Source: Clostridia bacterium (lineage in GTDB: Bacteria; Bacillota; Clostridia; Oscillospirales; Acutalibacteraceae). From it: DNA of 34,171 nt. Location of the stretch: positions 1-34,171 of the forward strand of contig JAFWGH010000046.1 of the NCBI GenBank assembly GCA_017512465.1. Reading direction: 5' to 3'. Positions within the stretch are counted from its first letter, which is position 1, and each line of letters begins with the position of its first letter. The notes beneath the pieces were generated by a model that saw only the letters and a list, made by a program, of their open reading frames with translations, searched no databases and had not been told where the DNA came from. Made by a program: the position numbers and the translations under genes. Below are positions 25,263 to 33,355 of this stretch, piece by piece.

Positions 25263-26532
25263 TGTAAAAGAGTTTTTTAAGCACAAATTATTTTCCGCCG
25301 CGAATTATGTTCTTGTCTTTATCAAATGGATTTTTATAGCCGGCATTGTCGGATTGATTTGCGGGCTTGTCGGCACAGCGTTTGATATCAGCGTGGATAA
25401 AGCAAGCGAAGTGTTTCAAACGCATTCCTGGATGATTTTTTTGCTGCTGCCTGCCGGTCTTATCATTATCGGACTGTATAAGCTGTTTAAAGTGCAGCCG
25501 CATGTTGGAACCAATGATATCATCAGCTCCATTCGCACAAGCGAAAAGGTGCCTACCCTGCTTGTACCGCTGGTGTTTGTCGGAACTGTTCTCACCCACT
25601 TGGGCGGCGGCTCTGCCGGCAGAGAGGGCGCCGCACTGCAAATCGGCGGCGGCATCGGACAGCAAATGGGAAGACTGTTGCATTTGGATGAAAAGGATAT
25701 GCACCTGATCACCCTTTGCGGCATGAGCGGATTGTTTGCAGCTTTATTCGGCACACCGCTGACAGCGACCATCTTTGCAATTGAGGTTATCAGTATCGGC
25801 GTAGTATATTATTCGGCGCTGATTCCCTGTTTATCCGCCTCTCTTGCTGCGTTTGCCGTGACTCGGCTGTTTCAAGTACAGGCAGTGAAATTCGAACTTG
25901 CAAGTATTCCGGAGCTCGATGCACTCATGATTGCAAAAGTCGTTATTGCATCCGGTATTTTGGCAGCTATCAGTATTTTGTTTTGTGCGGCGATGCACGG
26001 CTCGCACTATCTTTTCAAAAAATACATAAAAAATGATTTCTTGCGCATCGCTATAGGCGCCATCGCGGTCATCGGGCTGACACTGATTTTCAGCGACAGA
26101 CGCTACAACGGCACCGGTATGCCGATTATAAAGGCGGCAATTGAGCAAGGCGAAGCGCTTCCGTATGATTTTGTTTTAAAAATCCTTTTTACCGCTATTA
26201 CAATCGGCGTAGGCTTTCGTGGCGGTGAAATGGTACCCACCTTCTTTATCGGTGCCACACTCGGTTGCACCATCGGTTCCTTTATCGGTATTGACCCCGG
26301 TTTTGCGGCAGCTATCGGCTTTATTGCCATGTTTTGTGCCGTAATGAACTGCCCCATTGCTTCCATTATTTTAAGTATTGAAGTGTTCGGTGCAGGCGGC
26401 ATTATCTATTTTGCCGTTGCCGCAGCGGTCAGTTACCTGCTTTCGGGTTACTACGGTTTGTACTCGAGCCAAAAAATAGTGTATTCCAAACTCAAAGCAG
26501 AGTTTGTCAATATGGATACAAAGTCTATGTAG
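25255..26532 (+). CDS. CLC family anion channel/antiporter
   Basis: About 425 residues, the membrane core of a CLC without C-terminal CBS domains. The selectivity motifs are GGGSAGREGAALQIGG (with the gating Glu), PLTATIFAIEV (one Glu kept, the adjacent proton-pathway Glu of the E. coli protein replaced by Val), and GGEMVPTFFIGATLG, where chloride CLCs usually have GGxFxP. A Glu at that place recalls the fluoride/proton branch of CLCs, from memory only. The ATG at 25255 is chosen over a TTG at 25228; it overlaps the previous gene, and its AAGGAG site is 16 bases away, so translational coupling is likely. Confidence 0.85.
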   Translation: MDNVKEFFKHKLFSAANYVLVFIKWIFIAGIVGLICGLVGTAFDISVDKASEVFQTHSWMIFLLLPAGLIIIGLYKLFKVQPHVGTNDIISSIRTSEKVPTLLVPLVFVGTVLTHLGGGSAGREGAALQIGGGIGQQMGRLLHLDEKDMHLITLCGMSGLFAALFGTPLTATIFAIEVISIGVVYYSALIPCLSASLAAFAVTRLFQVQAVKFELASIPELDALMIAKVVIASGILAAISILFCAAMHGSHYLFKKYIKNDFLRIAIGAIAVIGLTLIFSDRRYNGTGMPIIKAAIEQGEALPYDFVLKILFTAITIGVGFRGGEMVPTFFIGATLGCTIGSFIGIDPGFAAAIGFIAMFCAVMNCPIASIILSIEVFGAGGIIYFAVAAAVSYLLSGYYGLYSSQKIVYSKLKAEFVNMDTKSM

Positions 26533-26574
26533 GCTTAATTGAAATCTCATGCTAGTTTAACGGAGGAAATTGAG

Positions 26575-28494
26575 ATGAAAAAGATTTTCAAAAAAGGTTT
26601 TTGCGTTATCTTGGCGATTGCCATGATTGCCTGCGGTGTTATCCCCGCTTTTGCGGTGGATCAAACACCGGTTGTACTTGTACCGGGCGTAATCAATGTC
26701 CCCATTTATGACGCATCCGGAAATCAAGTGCTTATGCCCGATTTTAAAAACAAGCTGGATCTTGAAAGCACGATTGATGCTCTCAAAGAGGTACTGCACC
26801 TTCAAGACACCGGCGCTTATGACCAGGCAATTGATAAATTGATTGGGGTTGCAAAAGATCTGTTTGATGATGCAAGATGTGATGAAAACGGTGATTCCGT
26901 GCTCAACACGCACTACGCTTTCCCGAACGGTTCCATTGCGCAGGATCCGGAAAGTGCACACTATTCGGATGAAAGCGCTATTGCCCGCATGCTCGGTCAA
27001 AAAATCGGCAATAAAAATGTGTACATTTTTACCTATGACTGGCGTATGGATGTTGTCGGTATCGTGGATAATTCCCTGGCTCCTCTGATTGATAGAGTTA
27101 AGAAGGAAACCGGTTCCGATAAGGTGACCATTTGTGCCGCTTCCATGGGCAGTGCCATCACCAACACTTACCTTTCCAAATACGGCAACAGAGATGATGT
27201 TAAGAAGGTTATCTTTATTTCCGGTGCAGGTCAAGGTGTGCAATTTGTACAGGATATTTATTTGACAAGACCGGTTTGTGTGAACCGTAAAGCAATGGGA
27301 CCTTATTTCAAGACTGTTCTGGGTGCACTTGGCGGCATCGGCATTTCCGCAGTAAGCCGTTATGCATGTGAGATTGCGCAAAAGCTAATGGATTCGCAAT
27401 ATGAAAAGCTATGGACGCAATTTGTTGAGAAAGACTTGTTATGCTGGCCCTCCATGTGGGAGCTTGCCGGTCATACCAAGGATATGGAAGCGCTTTTGAA
27501 GAGCACCAAAAACGAAACCTTCCAAAAGAAGGTTATGGAATATTACGGCTATCAGGATAATCTGAAAAATACCATGGATGCGCTCAAAGAAAAAGGCGTG
27601 GAGATATGCTATACTTCCAACTATAATCTCACCGGTGTTCCCGCAACACCCAAGGCCGATGTTGTAAATACCGACTATTTGATTGATACCTACCACACCT
27701 CCTTTGGTGCAACCGTTGCCGACCTCGGCAAAACCTTAGGCGATGACTATACTCAAAAGAATGATGATGGTCATAATCACCTTTCGGAAGATGGTGTGAT
27801 TGATGCTTCCACCTGTTATTCTCCGGAAACCACATGGTTTATCAAGGACCTGCTGCATGTCAGCTTCCAAGATAAAGCTCCGCAAACCGCATTTATTTGC
27901 TGGCTTGTGCTGACCGATAATGTCACGATTGAATCCAATCCTGAAAAATATCCGCAGTTTATGCAGTTTACAACAGAAAAGGATGAAAAAGACAAAGAGG
28001 TCAAATCATTAGTTTCGGTTAAAAAAGTTGAGATTGAAACACCTTCCGAAGAGGGTGAAAAAGGTCCCGGCAGTTATGTTTCCTCCGCAGTTACAGTATA
28101 TACCTATACACAAATTACAGGTTTCGGTTGGGCACTCATTATAGCCCTTGTCGCTCTGCTCATTATCCTTATTGCTAAGCGCAGAAACAAAGGACCGATT
28201 GAGGGCGTTTTGACAAAGGCTGAAATTAAAGCACTGCCGAAGAGCGAGCGTAAGGCCGCCAAGAAGCAAAACAAGGCGCGCATTAAAGAGTGGAAAAAGC
28301 AGCAAAAGGCAAATAAGAAAGCGCGTAAAGCAGAGCTCAAAGCAATGCCGCGCAAAGAGCGCAAAGCTGCCAAGAAGGCTGATAAGAAGGCTGCTAAAGC
28401 TGCAAGAAAGCAAGCGAAGGCAGATGCTAAGGCTGCAAAGAAGCAGGCAAAGCTCGATAAAAAAGCTGCCAAAGCTGCAAAGAAAAACAAATAA
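26575..28494 (+). CDS. Secreted LCAT-like hydrolase A with membrane anchor and basic tail
   Basis: 639 residues from the ATG after CGGAGG (an upstream TTG would add 12 non-signal residues). Signal peptide 1-27 (cleavage near AFA/VD). The alpha/beta-hydrolase domain has VVLVPGVINVP (oxyanion side), YDWR at 154-157 as in LCAT/PDAT lipases, and the nucleophile elbow AASMGSA with Ser190; a likely acid and base lie in DASTCYSP and WFIKDLLH. A short stalk (IETPSEEGEK) leads to one helix (about 518-535) and a 104-residue Lys/Ala-rich tail that should be cytoplasmic. It starts 42 bases after the CLC gene with no visible promoter, so it probably belongs to that operon. Substrate unknown; ester or phospholipid hydrolysis is likely. 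Confidence 0.82.
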   Translation: MKKIFKKGFCVILAIAMIACGVIPAFAVDQTPVVLVPGVINVPIYDASGNQVLMPDFKNKLDLESTIDALKEVLHLQDTGAYDQAIDKLIGVAKDLFDDARCDENGDSVLNTHYAFPNGSIAQDPESAHYSDESAIARMLGQKIGNKNVYIFTYDWRMDVVGIVDNSLAPLIDRVKKETGSDKVTICAASMGSAITNTYLSKYGNRDDVKKVIFISGAGQGVQFVQDIYLTRPVCVNRKAMGPYFKTVLGALGGIGISAVSRYACEIAQKLMDSQYEKLWTQFVEKDLLCWPSMWELAGHTKDMEALLKSTKNETFQKKVMEYYGYQDNLKNTMDALKEKGVEICYTSNYNLTGVPATPKADVVNTDYLIDTYHTSFGATVADLGKTLGDDYTQKNDDGHNHLSEDGVIDASTCYSPETTWFIKDLLHVSFQDKAPQTAFICWLVLTDNVTIESNPEKYPQFMQFTTEKDEKDKEVKSLVSVKKVEIETPSEEGEKGPGSYVSSAVTVYTYTQITGFGWALIIALVALLIILIAKRRNKGPIEGVLTKAEIKALPKSERKAAKKQNKARIKEWKKQQKANKKARKAELKAMPRKERKAAKKADKKAAKAARKQAKADAKAAKKQAKLDKKAAKAAKKNK

Positions 28495-28506
28495 TTTTTA
28501 ACAAAG

Positions 28507-28543
28507 AATAAGCATCCTGCTTTTGCGGGATGCTTATTTTTTA
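28507..28543 (+). terminator. Terminator after hydrolase A
   Basis: Stem AATAAGCATCCTGC/GCGGGATGCTTATT (14 bp with one G-U) and TTTTTT. It is nearly the same as the one after hydrolase B, showing that the duplicated unit includes the terminator. Confidence 0.88.
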
Positions 28544-28595
28544 TGTTCTCTTCTTTTAACGATTTTTAACAATATATAACTTATATAAATATATA

Positions 28596-28624
28596 TTGAC
28601 ATTATAAACATAATAAGGTACAAT
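28596..28624 (+). promoter_or_regulatory. Strong sigma-A-type promoter of hydrolase B
   Basis: Perfect -35 TTGACA (28596-28601), 17-base spacer, -10 TACAAT (28619-28624). Confidence 0.88.
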
Positions 28625-28626
28625 AT

Positions 28627-28657
28627 ATAGTGAAAATTTGTGTATAGTATTCACTAT
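28627..28657. promoter_or_regulatory. Inverted repeat at the transcription start of hydrolase B
   Basis: Perfect 8-bp arms ATAGTGAA (28627-28634) and TTCACTAT (28650-28657) with a 15-base spacer. It covers the predicted start of transcription and ends just before the GGAGGG ribosome site, so it could be an operator or a 5' UTR hairpin. Confidence 0.5.
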
Positions 28658-28677
28658 GCACCTGGAGGGAGACATAA

Positions 28678-30594
28678 ATGAATAAACTGGTTAAAAAAAG
28701 TATGGCAGTTTTGTTGGCAGTTTTAATGTTGGTAACCATTGCCGTGCCCGCATTTGCTGCAAAAGCCGATAAAACTCCGGTGGTTGTGATTCCCGGTGTG
28801 TTAAATACACCTATCATTCGCGATGATACCGGCGAGCAGGTACTGCTTCCTGATTTGAGCAAACTTTCGGATGAAGAGATTGAGGAAGCAATTGCCACAC
28901 TAAAATACATTTTAAAGTTGCAGGATAATAATGACCATGCCGGTGCAACCAAAAAGCTGATTGAATTGCTTTACACCGTTTTGGATGGCGCTGCCTGCAA
29001 TCCCGACGGCAGTTCGAAATACCCGACACATGTAATTAAGAATTATGAAAATTACAACACAGAGTCGGATGCCAACGAAGCCATCGGCAGAGAGATTTCC
29101 AAAACAATCGGTAAAGAAAATGTTTATGTTTTCACCTATGACTGGAGAGGCGAAATTATCGATATCGTAGATAATGAATTGGCTCCCTTTATTGAAAAAA
29201 TCAAGAAGGATACCGGTTCCGATAAAGTTAAAATTGCCTGTGTTTCCATGGGTGGTGCGGTAACAAGCGCTTACTTGAACCGCTACGGTGACAGAAACGA
29301 TGTTAAAAAAGTTGTGTTTGTATCAAGTGCGGCAAAAGGTGTTGAGTTTGTCAACAGTCTTTTAGATAAAGATATCACGGTTGTACGTGAAGCAATCGGT
29401 CCCTACTTCAAGGCATTCACCGAAGGCGCTATTCCGATTGCCGCAACCGCAATCAGCGGCTATCTTGAGCAAATCGTAGGCGGTATGCTTGACTCACAGC
29501 TCGAACAATTATGGAATAATTTTCTGCAACCCTACTGCTTAAACTTCCCCGCTGTTTGGGAATTGGCAGAGCACACCAAAAATATTGATAAAGAGCTGGA
29601 TGAATATAATGTTCACCCTGACTTAAAGAAAAGAGTCAAAGAATATTACGCCATTCAAGACAGTTATAATGATACTTTAGACAAGTTACAGGAAAAGGGC
29701 GTGGAAATCTGCTTTATCTCCAACTATAATTTAGTCGGTGTCCCCTTCACTTCCAAAGCAATGGTTTCCAACTCCGATTTCTTAATTACAACCCGCCAAA
29801 CTTCCAACGGCGCTACCGTAGCGGATTTATTTACAACTCTCGGCGATGATTATGAGCAAAAGGTTCCTTCCGACAAGAACTATATTTCGGAAGACAACAT
29901 CATTGATGCTTCCACTTGCTATAGTCCGGATAAAACATGGTTTATTAAAAACCTTGTTCATGCGATTATCACCGATGGCGACCAGCACTCAAAAATTATT
30001 GCATGGTTAACTATCAATAATGATACAACGATTGAAACAAGTGAAAAGTATCCGCAGTTCTTAGATTTTGTTAAAACTAAGGATGATAAGGGCAAAGAAG
30101 TCTTCCAGCTGGCGCCTGTAGAAAAAGTGGTAATTGAAACACCATCCGAAGAAGGCGAAAAAGAGGCCGGCGGATATGTCTCCTCTGCTGTTACGGTATA
30201 TACTTATACACAGATCACCGGTCTCGGTTGGGCACTCATTATAGCCCTTGTCGCTCTGCTCATTATCCTCATTGCAAAGCGCAGAAATAAAGGACCGATT
30301 GAGGGCGTTTTGACCAAGGCGGAAATTAAAGCGCTGCCGAAGAGCGAGCGCAAAGCCGCCAAGAAGCAAAATAAGGCGCGCATTAAAGAGTGGAAGAAAG
30401 AGCAAAAGGCAAATAAGAAAGCACGCAAGGCAGAGCTCAAAGCAATGCCACGCAAAGAGCGTAAAGCTGCTAAGAAAGCTGATAAGAAGGCTGCTAAAGC
30501 TGCAAGAAAGCAAGCAAAGGCAGATGCTAAGGCTGCAAAGAAGCAGGCAAAGCTCGACAAAAAAGCTGCTAAAGCTGCTAAGAAAAACAAATAA
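28678..30594 (+). CDS. Secreted LCAT-like hydrolase B with membrane anchor and basic tail
   Basis: 638 residues, paralogue of hydrolase A. Signal peptide 1-27 (AVPAFA/AK), VVVIPGVLNTP, YDWR at 154-157, and nucleophile elbow ACVSMGGA with Ser190, at exactly the same residue as in copy A. The candidate acid/base pair is in DASTCYSP and WFIKNLVH. The stalk, helix (GWALIIALVALLIILIAK) and Lys/Ala tail are almost identical to copy A in protein: the tail differs by one Gln-to-Glu. It has its own strong promoter, GGAGGG site and terminator. It probably acts on lipids or esters at the outer face of the membrane; substrate unknown. Confidence 0.82.
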   Translation: MNKLVKKSMAVLLAVLMLVTIAVPAFAAKADKTPVVVIPGVLNTPIIRDDTGEQVLLPDLSKLSDEEIEEAIATLKYILKLQDNNDHAGATKKLIELLYTVLDGAACNPDGSSKYPTHVIKNYENYNTESDANEAIGREISKTIGKENVYVFTYDWRGEIIDIVDNELAPFIEKIKKDTGSDKVKIACVSMGGAVTSAYLNRYGDRNDVKKVVFVSSAAKGVEFVNSLLDKDITVVREAIGPYFKAFTEGAIPIAATAISGYLEQIVGGMLDSQLEQLWNNFLQPYCLNFPAVWELAEHTKNIDKELDEYNVHPDLKKRVKEYYAIQDSYNDTLDKLQEKGVEICFISNYNLVGVPFTSKAMVSNSDFLITTRQTSNGATVADLFTTLGDDYEQKVPSDKNYISEDNIIDASTCYSPDKTWFIKNLVHAIITDGDQHSKIIAWLTINNDTTIETSEKYPQFLDFVKTKDDKGKEVFQLAPVEKVVIETPSEEGEKEAGGYVSSAVTVYTYTQITGLGWALIIALVALLIILIAKRRNKGPIEGVLTKAEIKALPKSERKAAKKQNKARIKEWKKEQKANKKARKAELKAMPRKERKAAKKADKKAAKAARKQAKADAKAAKKQAKLDKKAAKAAKKNK

Positions 30595-30606
30595 TTTATA
30601 ATTAAG

Positions 30607-30642
30607 AATAAGCATCCTGTAGCGGGATGCTTATTCTTTTTT
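30607..30642 (+). terminator. Terminator after hydrolase B
   Basis: Stem AATAAGCATCC/GGGATGCTTATT followed by CTTTTTT. Confidence 0.88.
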
Positions 30643-30657
30643 GTGCTTTTTTGAATA

Positions 30658-30686
30658 TTGACATTGTTTTGTTATTATATTAAAAT
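30658..30686 (+). promoter_or_regulatory. Sigma-A-type promoter of hydrolase C
   Basis: Perfect -35 TTGACA (30658-30663), 17-base spacer, -10 TAAAAT (30681-30686). A TATAAT also lies at 30686-30691, at a less good spacing of 22. Confidence 0.75.
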
Positions 30687-30723
30687 ATAATTTAGAGTAT
30701 TGTGTCCATAGGAGGCAAAAAAC

Positions 30724-32655
30724 ATGAAACGATTTTTCAAAAAAACGCTTTGCATTTGTTTAGTTGTTTTGATGCTTGTGAGCATTCCGCTCTCGGCAAA
30801 TGCAAAGGCTGTGAACAAAACCCCGATAATTTTTATCGCAGGTATCAACAGTTCTTCCTTATACCTCAACAAAGGCACCGAGAATGAACAAAGAGTTTGG
30901 CTGCCGACAGTTGATGATTGGACGCCGGTTATCGATTTCTTTAAGAGCTTAACGCATCTTGAGGACAACGGCTATAATTACGATAGCTTCATGACTCAAA
31001 AGTTTGTACCTGTTCTTCAAAATGCGATTGGTCCGATTCGCTGCGACAGCAATGGTAATTCTATGCAGGATGTATCGATTGACTTTACCATGCAGTCCTA
31101 TGCCGAAAATGAAATTGCCCGCGCAAAAGGCGGTATTCAAAGTGATTTGCTTGAAATTGCCGCTGATACCATTGGCGGTGACCGTGTATTCAGATACAGT
31201 TATGATTTTCGCATCAGCGTAATGGACCATATACACATTTTGCGCGATATGGTGGAAAATGTTAAAAATGTTACCAACAGCAAAAAAGTCAGAATTATCG
31301 GTGTGAGCATGGGTGGTGCCGTATTAAATGCGTATTTAAATACATACGGTCATGATGATTTGGAATCTGTCACCTTCCTTTCCTCCGCTGCTGAAGGCAC
31401 CAACTTCCCCGCTTTGATGTTCTCGGGCACAATTCAATTAAACCGCGATACCATTGCCGCCTGCTTGAATCGCTTAATCGGTTTGGTACCCTCCGCATTG
31501 ATTGCCTCCTTAGAAAATTCCATTAATCAGATTAATGAGCTATGGAGCGGAGACAGAATTACCTATTTCTACAACGAATGGGTTAAAGACTATCTCGGTA
31601 AATGGTGCGGACTTTGGAACCTTGTGCCGAGCGATAAAGTAGACAGTTGTATTGACTTTATGCTCGACAAGCAAAAGGATGCAGGATTGATTGCCAAAAT
31701 TAAACAGTATCAAGCTTGTCAGGATAATTTACATGATGTTCTCAATCAGTGTAAAAAGGATGGCGTGAAAGTGTATGTGCTTTCCTCCTACAATATCAAT
31801 GCAATTCCTTTTAAAGGAAATGACCACCAAAATGATATTTTGATTGATACGGAGTATTGTACACTCGGCGCTACAGCAGCCACCTTCCCTGAAAAGACAC
31901 TCGGTGATGATTACACCCAAAAGGTGGATGACGGTAAAGAGCGCGTTTCGTGTGATAATATTGTGGATGCCTCTACATGTTGGTTCCCCGACCAAACATG
32001 GATTATCAAAAACATGGTCCACTGTATGTTTGTTAAAAAGACAAAGGATAATGAACCGGACCAAACCGGTGAATTCTTTAAGTGGTTCATCTCGCAAACC
32101 GATGAAATCAGTGTGGAAAGTAATGAGAAATATCCGCAATTTTTGGATTACACCAAAAGTGCCGGTTCACTTGTAGCACTTGAACCGGTGGTAATTGAAA
32201 CTCCGACAGAAGAAGGCGAAAAAGGTTCCGGCGCGTATATCTCCTCCGCCGTTACGGTATATACCTATACACAGATTACCGGTCTCGGTTGGGCACTCAT
32301 TATCGCGCTTGTCGCTCTGATCATTATCCTTATTGCCAAGCGCAGAAACAAAGGACCGATTGAGGGCGTTTTGACCAAGGCAGAGATTAAAGCACTTCCC
32401 AAGAGCGAACGCAAAGCCGCCAAGAAGCAAAACAAGGCGCGCATTAAAGAGTGGAAAAAGCAGCAAAAGGCAAATAAGAAAGCGCGTAAAGCAGAGCTCA
32501 AAGCTATGCCGCGCAAAGAGCGCAAGGCTGCTAAGAAGGCAGACAAGAAGGCTGCTAAAGCCGCAAGAAAGCAAGCAAAGGCAGATGCTAAGGCGGCGAA
32601 GAAGCAAGCAAAGCTCGATAAGAAAGCAGCCAAAGCTGCAAAGAAAGCAAAATAA
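30724..32655 (+). CDS. Secreted LCAT-like hydrolase C with membrane anchor and basic tail
   Basis: 643 residues, the most divergent of the three. Signal peptide 1-27 (LSANA/KA), PIIFIAGINSSSLY at the oxyanion side, YDFR (160-163) instead of YDWR, and a canonical elbow IGVSMGGA with Ser195. The acid/base region is DASTCWFP and WIIKNMVH. The catalytic domain aligns only loosely with A and B, with different insertions around residues 45-150, but the stalk, membrane helix and 104-residue basic tail are again nearly identical (last residues KAK instead of KNK). It has its own promoter, an AGGAGG site and a terminator. Probably a different substrate from A and B; this is inference. Confidence 0.8.
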   Translation: MKRFFKKTLCICLVVLMLVSIPLSANAKAVNKTPIIFIAGINSSSLYLNKGTENEQRVWLPTVDDWTPVIDFFKSLTHLEDNGYNYDSFMTQKFVPVLQNAIGPIRCDSNGNSMQDVSIDFTMQSYAENEIARAKGGIQSDLLEIAADTIGGDRVFRYSYDFRISVMDHIHILRDMVENVKNVTNSKKVRIIGVSMGGAVLNAYLNTYGHDDLESVTFLSSAAEGTNFPALMFSGTIQLNRDTIAACLNRLIGLVPSALIASLENSINQINELWSGDRITYFYNEWVKDYLGKWCGLWNLVPSDKVDSCIDFMLDKQKDAGLIAKIKQYQACQDNLHDVLNQCKKDGVKVYVLSSYNINAIPFKGNDHQNDILIDTEYCTLGATAATFPEKTLGDDYTQKVDDGKERVSCDNIVDASTCWFPDQTWIIKNMVHCMFVKKTKDNEPDQTGEFFKWFISQTDEISVESNEKYPQFLDYTKSAGSLVALEPVVIETPTEEGEKGSGAYISSAVTVYTYTQITGLGWALIIALVALIIILIAKRRNKGPIEGVLTKAEIKALPKSERKAAKKQNKARIKEWKKQQKANKKARKAELKAMPRKERKAAKKADKKAAKAARKQAKADAKAAKKQAKLDKKAAKAAKKAK

Positions 32656-32659
32656 TCAC

Positions 32660-32692
32660 AAAAAAGGATTTGGCGATGCCAAATCCTTTTTT
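32660..32692 (+). terminator. Terminator after hydrolase C
   Basis: Perfect 14-bp stem AAAAAGGATTTGGC/GCCAAATCCTTTTT with a 3-base loop and T-run. It is unrelated in sequence to the terminators of copies A and B. Confidence 0.88.
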
Positions 32693-32695
32693 ATC

Positions 32696-32724
32696 TTGAA
32701 TAAAAATGTAAATAATAATATAAT
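32696..32724 (+). promoter_or_regulatory. Promoter giving a probable leaderless fthC transcript
   Basis: -35 TTGAAT (32696-32701), 17-base spacer, perfect -10 TATAAT (32719-32724). The ATG is at 32732, so transcription would start at or within a base or two of the start codon. No Shine-Dalgarno sequence is present. Confidence 0.65.
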
Positions 32725-32731
32725 AACAATT

Positions 32732-33265
32732 ATGAACAAAAAAGATTTAAGACAGTATTATAAAGCCCTGCGCCGCGAAATCGCGCACAAAGCGCAAAAG
32801 AGTGATTCTATTTTGCATTCTCTTTTAAATCGCACACAGTGGCGCACAGCGCACACTGTAGCACTCTACGCTTCCCTGCCGGACGAAGTGGATACCGCTG
32901 CTATGATAACATCTGCTTTGGACAGTGGAAAATGTGTTTGCCTGCCGAAGGTACATGGCGGTGAAATGCAGTTTTATGCTATACACGCCGATACCGCATT
33001 TCACTACGGCGCTTACGGTATTCGCGAGCCTGAAGGCACATCAGCGGTACCGAAAGAGGAAATTGAGCTTATCATTGTACCCTTGCTGGCAGCAGACAAA
33101 GACAATTACCGCCTCGGCTTCGGCGGCGGATATTATGATAAATATTTAAAGGACTTTACCGGTGTGAGCATCGGCGTGTGTTTTCAAGAGCAGCTGTCCC
33201 CTTTTCCTCTGCCGCATGAAGCACATGATATTGCTCTCGATGATATTATTTATGATACAGCCTAA
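32732..33265 (+). CDS. fthC: 5-formyltetrahydrofolate cyclo-ligase
   Basis: 177 residues from MNKKDLRQYYKALRREIA. It has the family pattern VALYASLPDEVDT, the ATP/substrate block IIVPLLAADKDNYRLGFGGGYYDKYL and LPHEAHDIALDDII at the end. It returns 5-formyl-THF to 5,10-methenyl-THF using ATP, feeding the pool used by FolD. An open frame reaches back to 32585 but runs through the hydrolase C tail in another frame and the terminator, so the ATG at 32732 is the true start. There is no Shine-Dalgarno site, and the -10 box lies 7 bases before the start codon. Confidence 0.92.
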   Translation: MNKKDLRQYYKALRREIAHKAQKSDSILHSLLNRTQWRTAHTVALYASLPDEVDTAAMITSALDSGKCVCLPKVHGGEMQFYAIHADTAFHYGAYGIREPEGTSAVPKEEIELIIVPLLAADKDNYRLGFGGGYYDKYLKDFTGVSIGVCFQEQLSPFPLPHEAHDIALDDIIYDTA

Positions 33266-33292
33266 AATGCATAAACCGTTTTATTTAATATT

Positions 33293-33335
33293 AAAAAGCC
33301 TCGCTTGGGGTGCATGTCTTAAAGCAGGGCTTTTT
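33293..33335. terminator. Bidirectional terminator between fthC and the deformylase gene
   Basis: AAAAAGCC/GGCTTTTT arms with further imperfect pairing inside. The A-rich and T-rich ends serve both converging genes. Confidence 0.75.
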
Positions 33336-33355
33336 GTGAAATCTTTTTGATATAC

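Noticed and set aside
28104-28490. Long antisense frames opposite the hydrolase tails (also at 30204-30590 and 32265-32633)
   Set aside because: They are reverse frames of the Lys/Ala codon repeats, with Leu/Ala/Phe-rich low-complexity translations and no ribosome site.
32585-32731. Upstream extension of fthC
   Set aside because: Runs through another frame of the hydrolase C tail and through a strong terminator.
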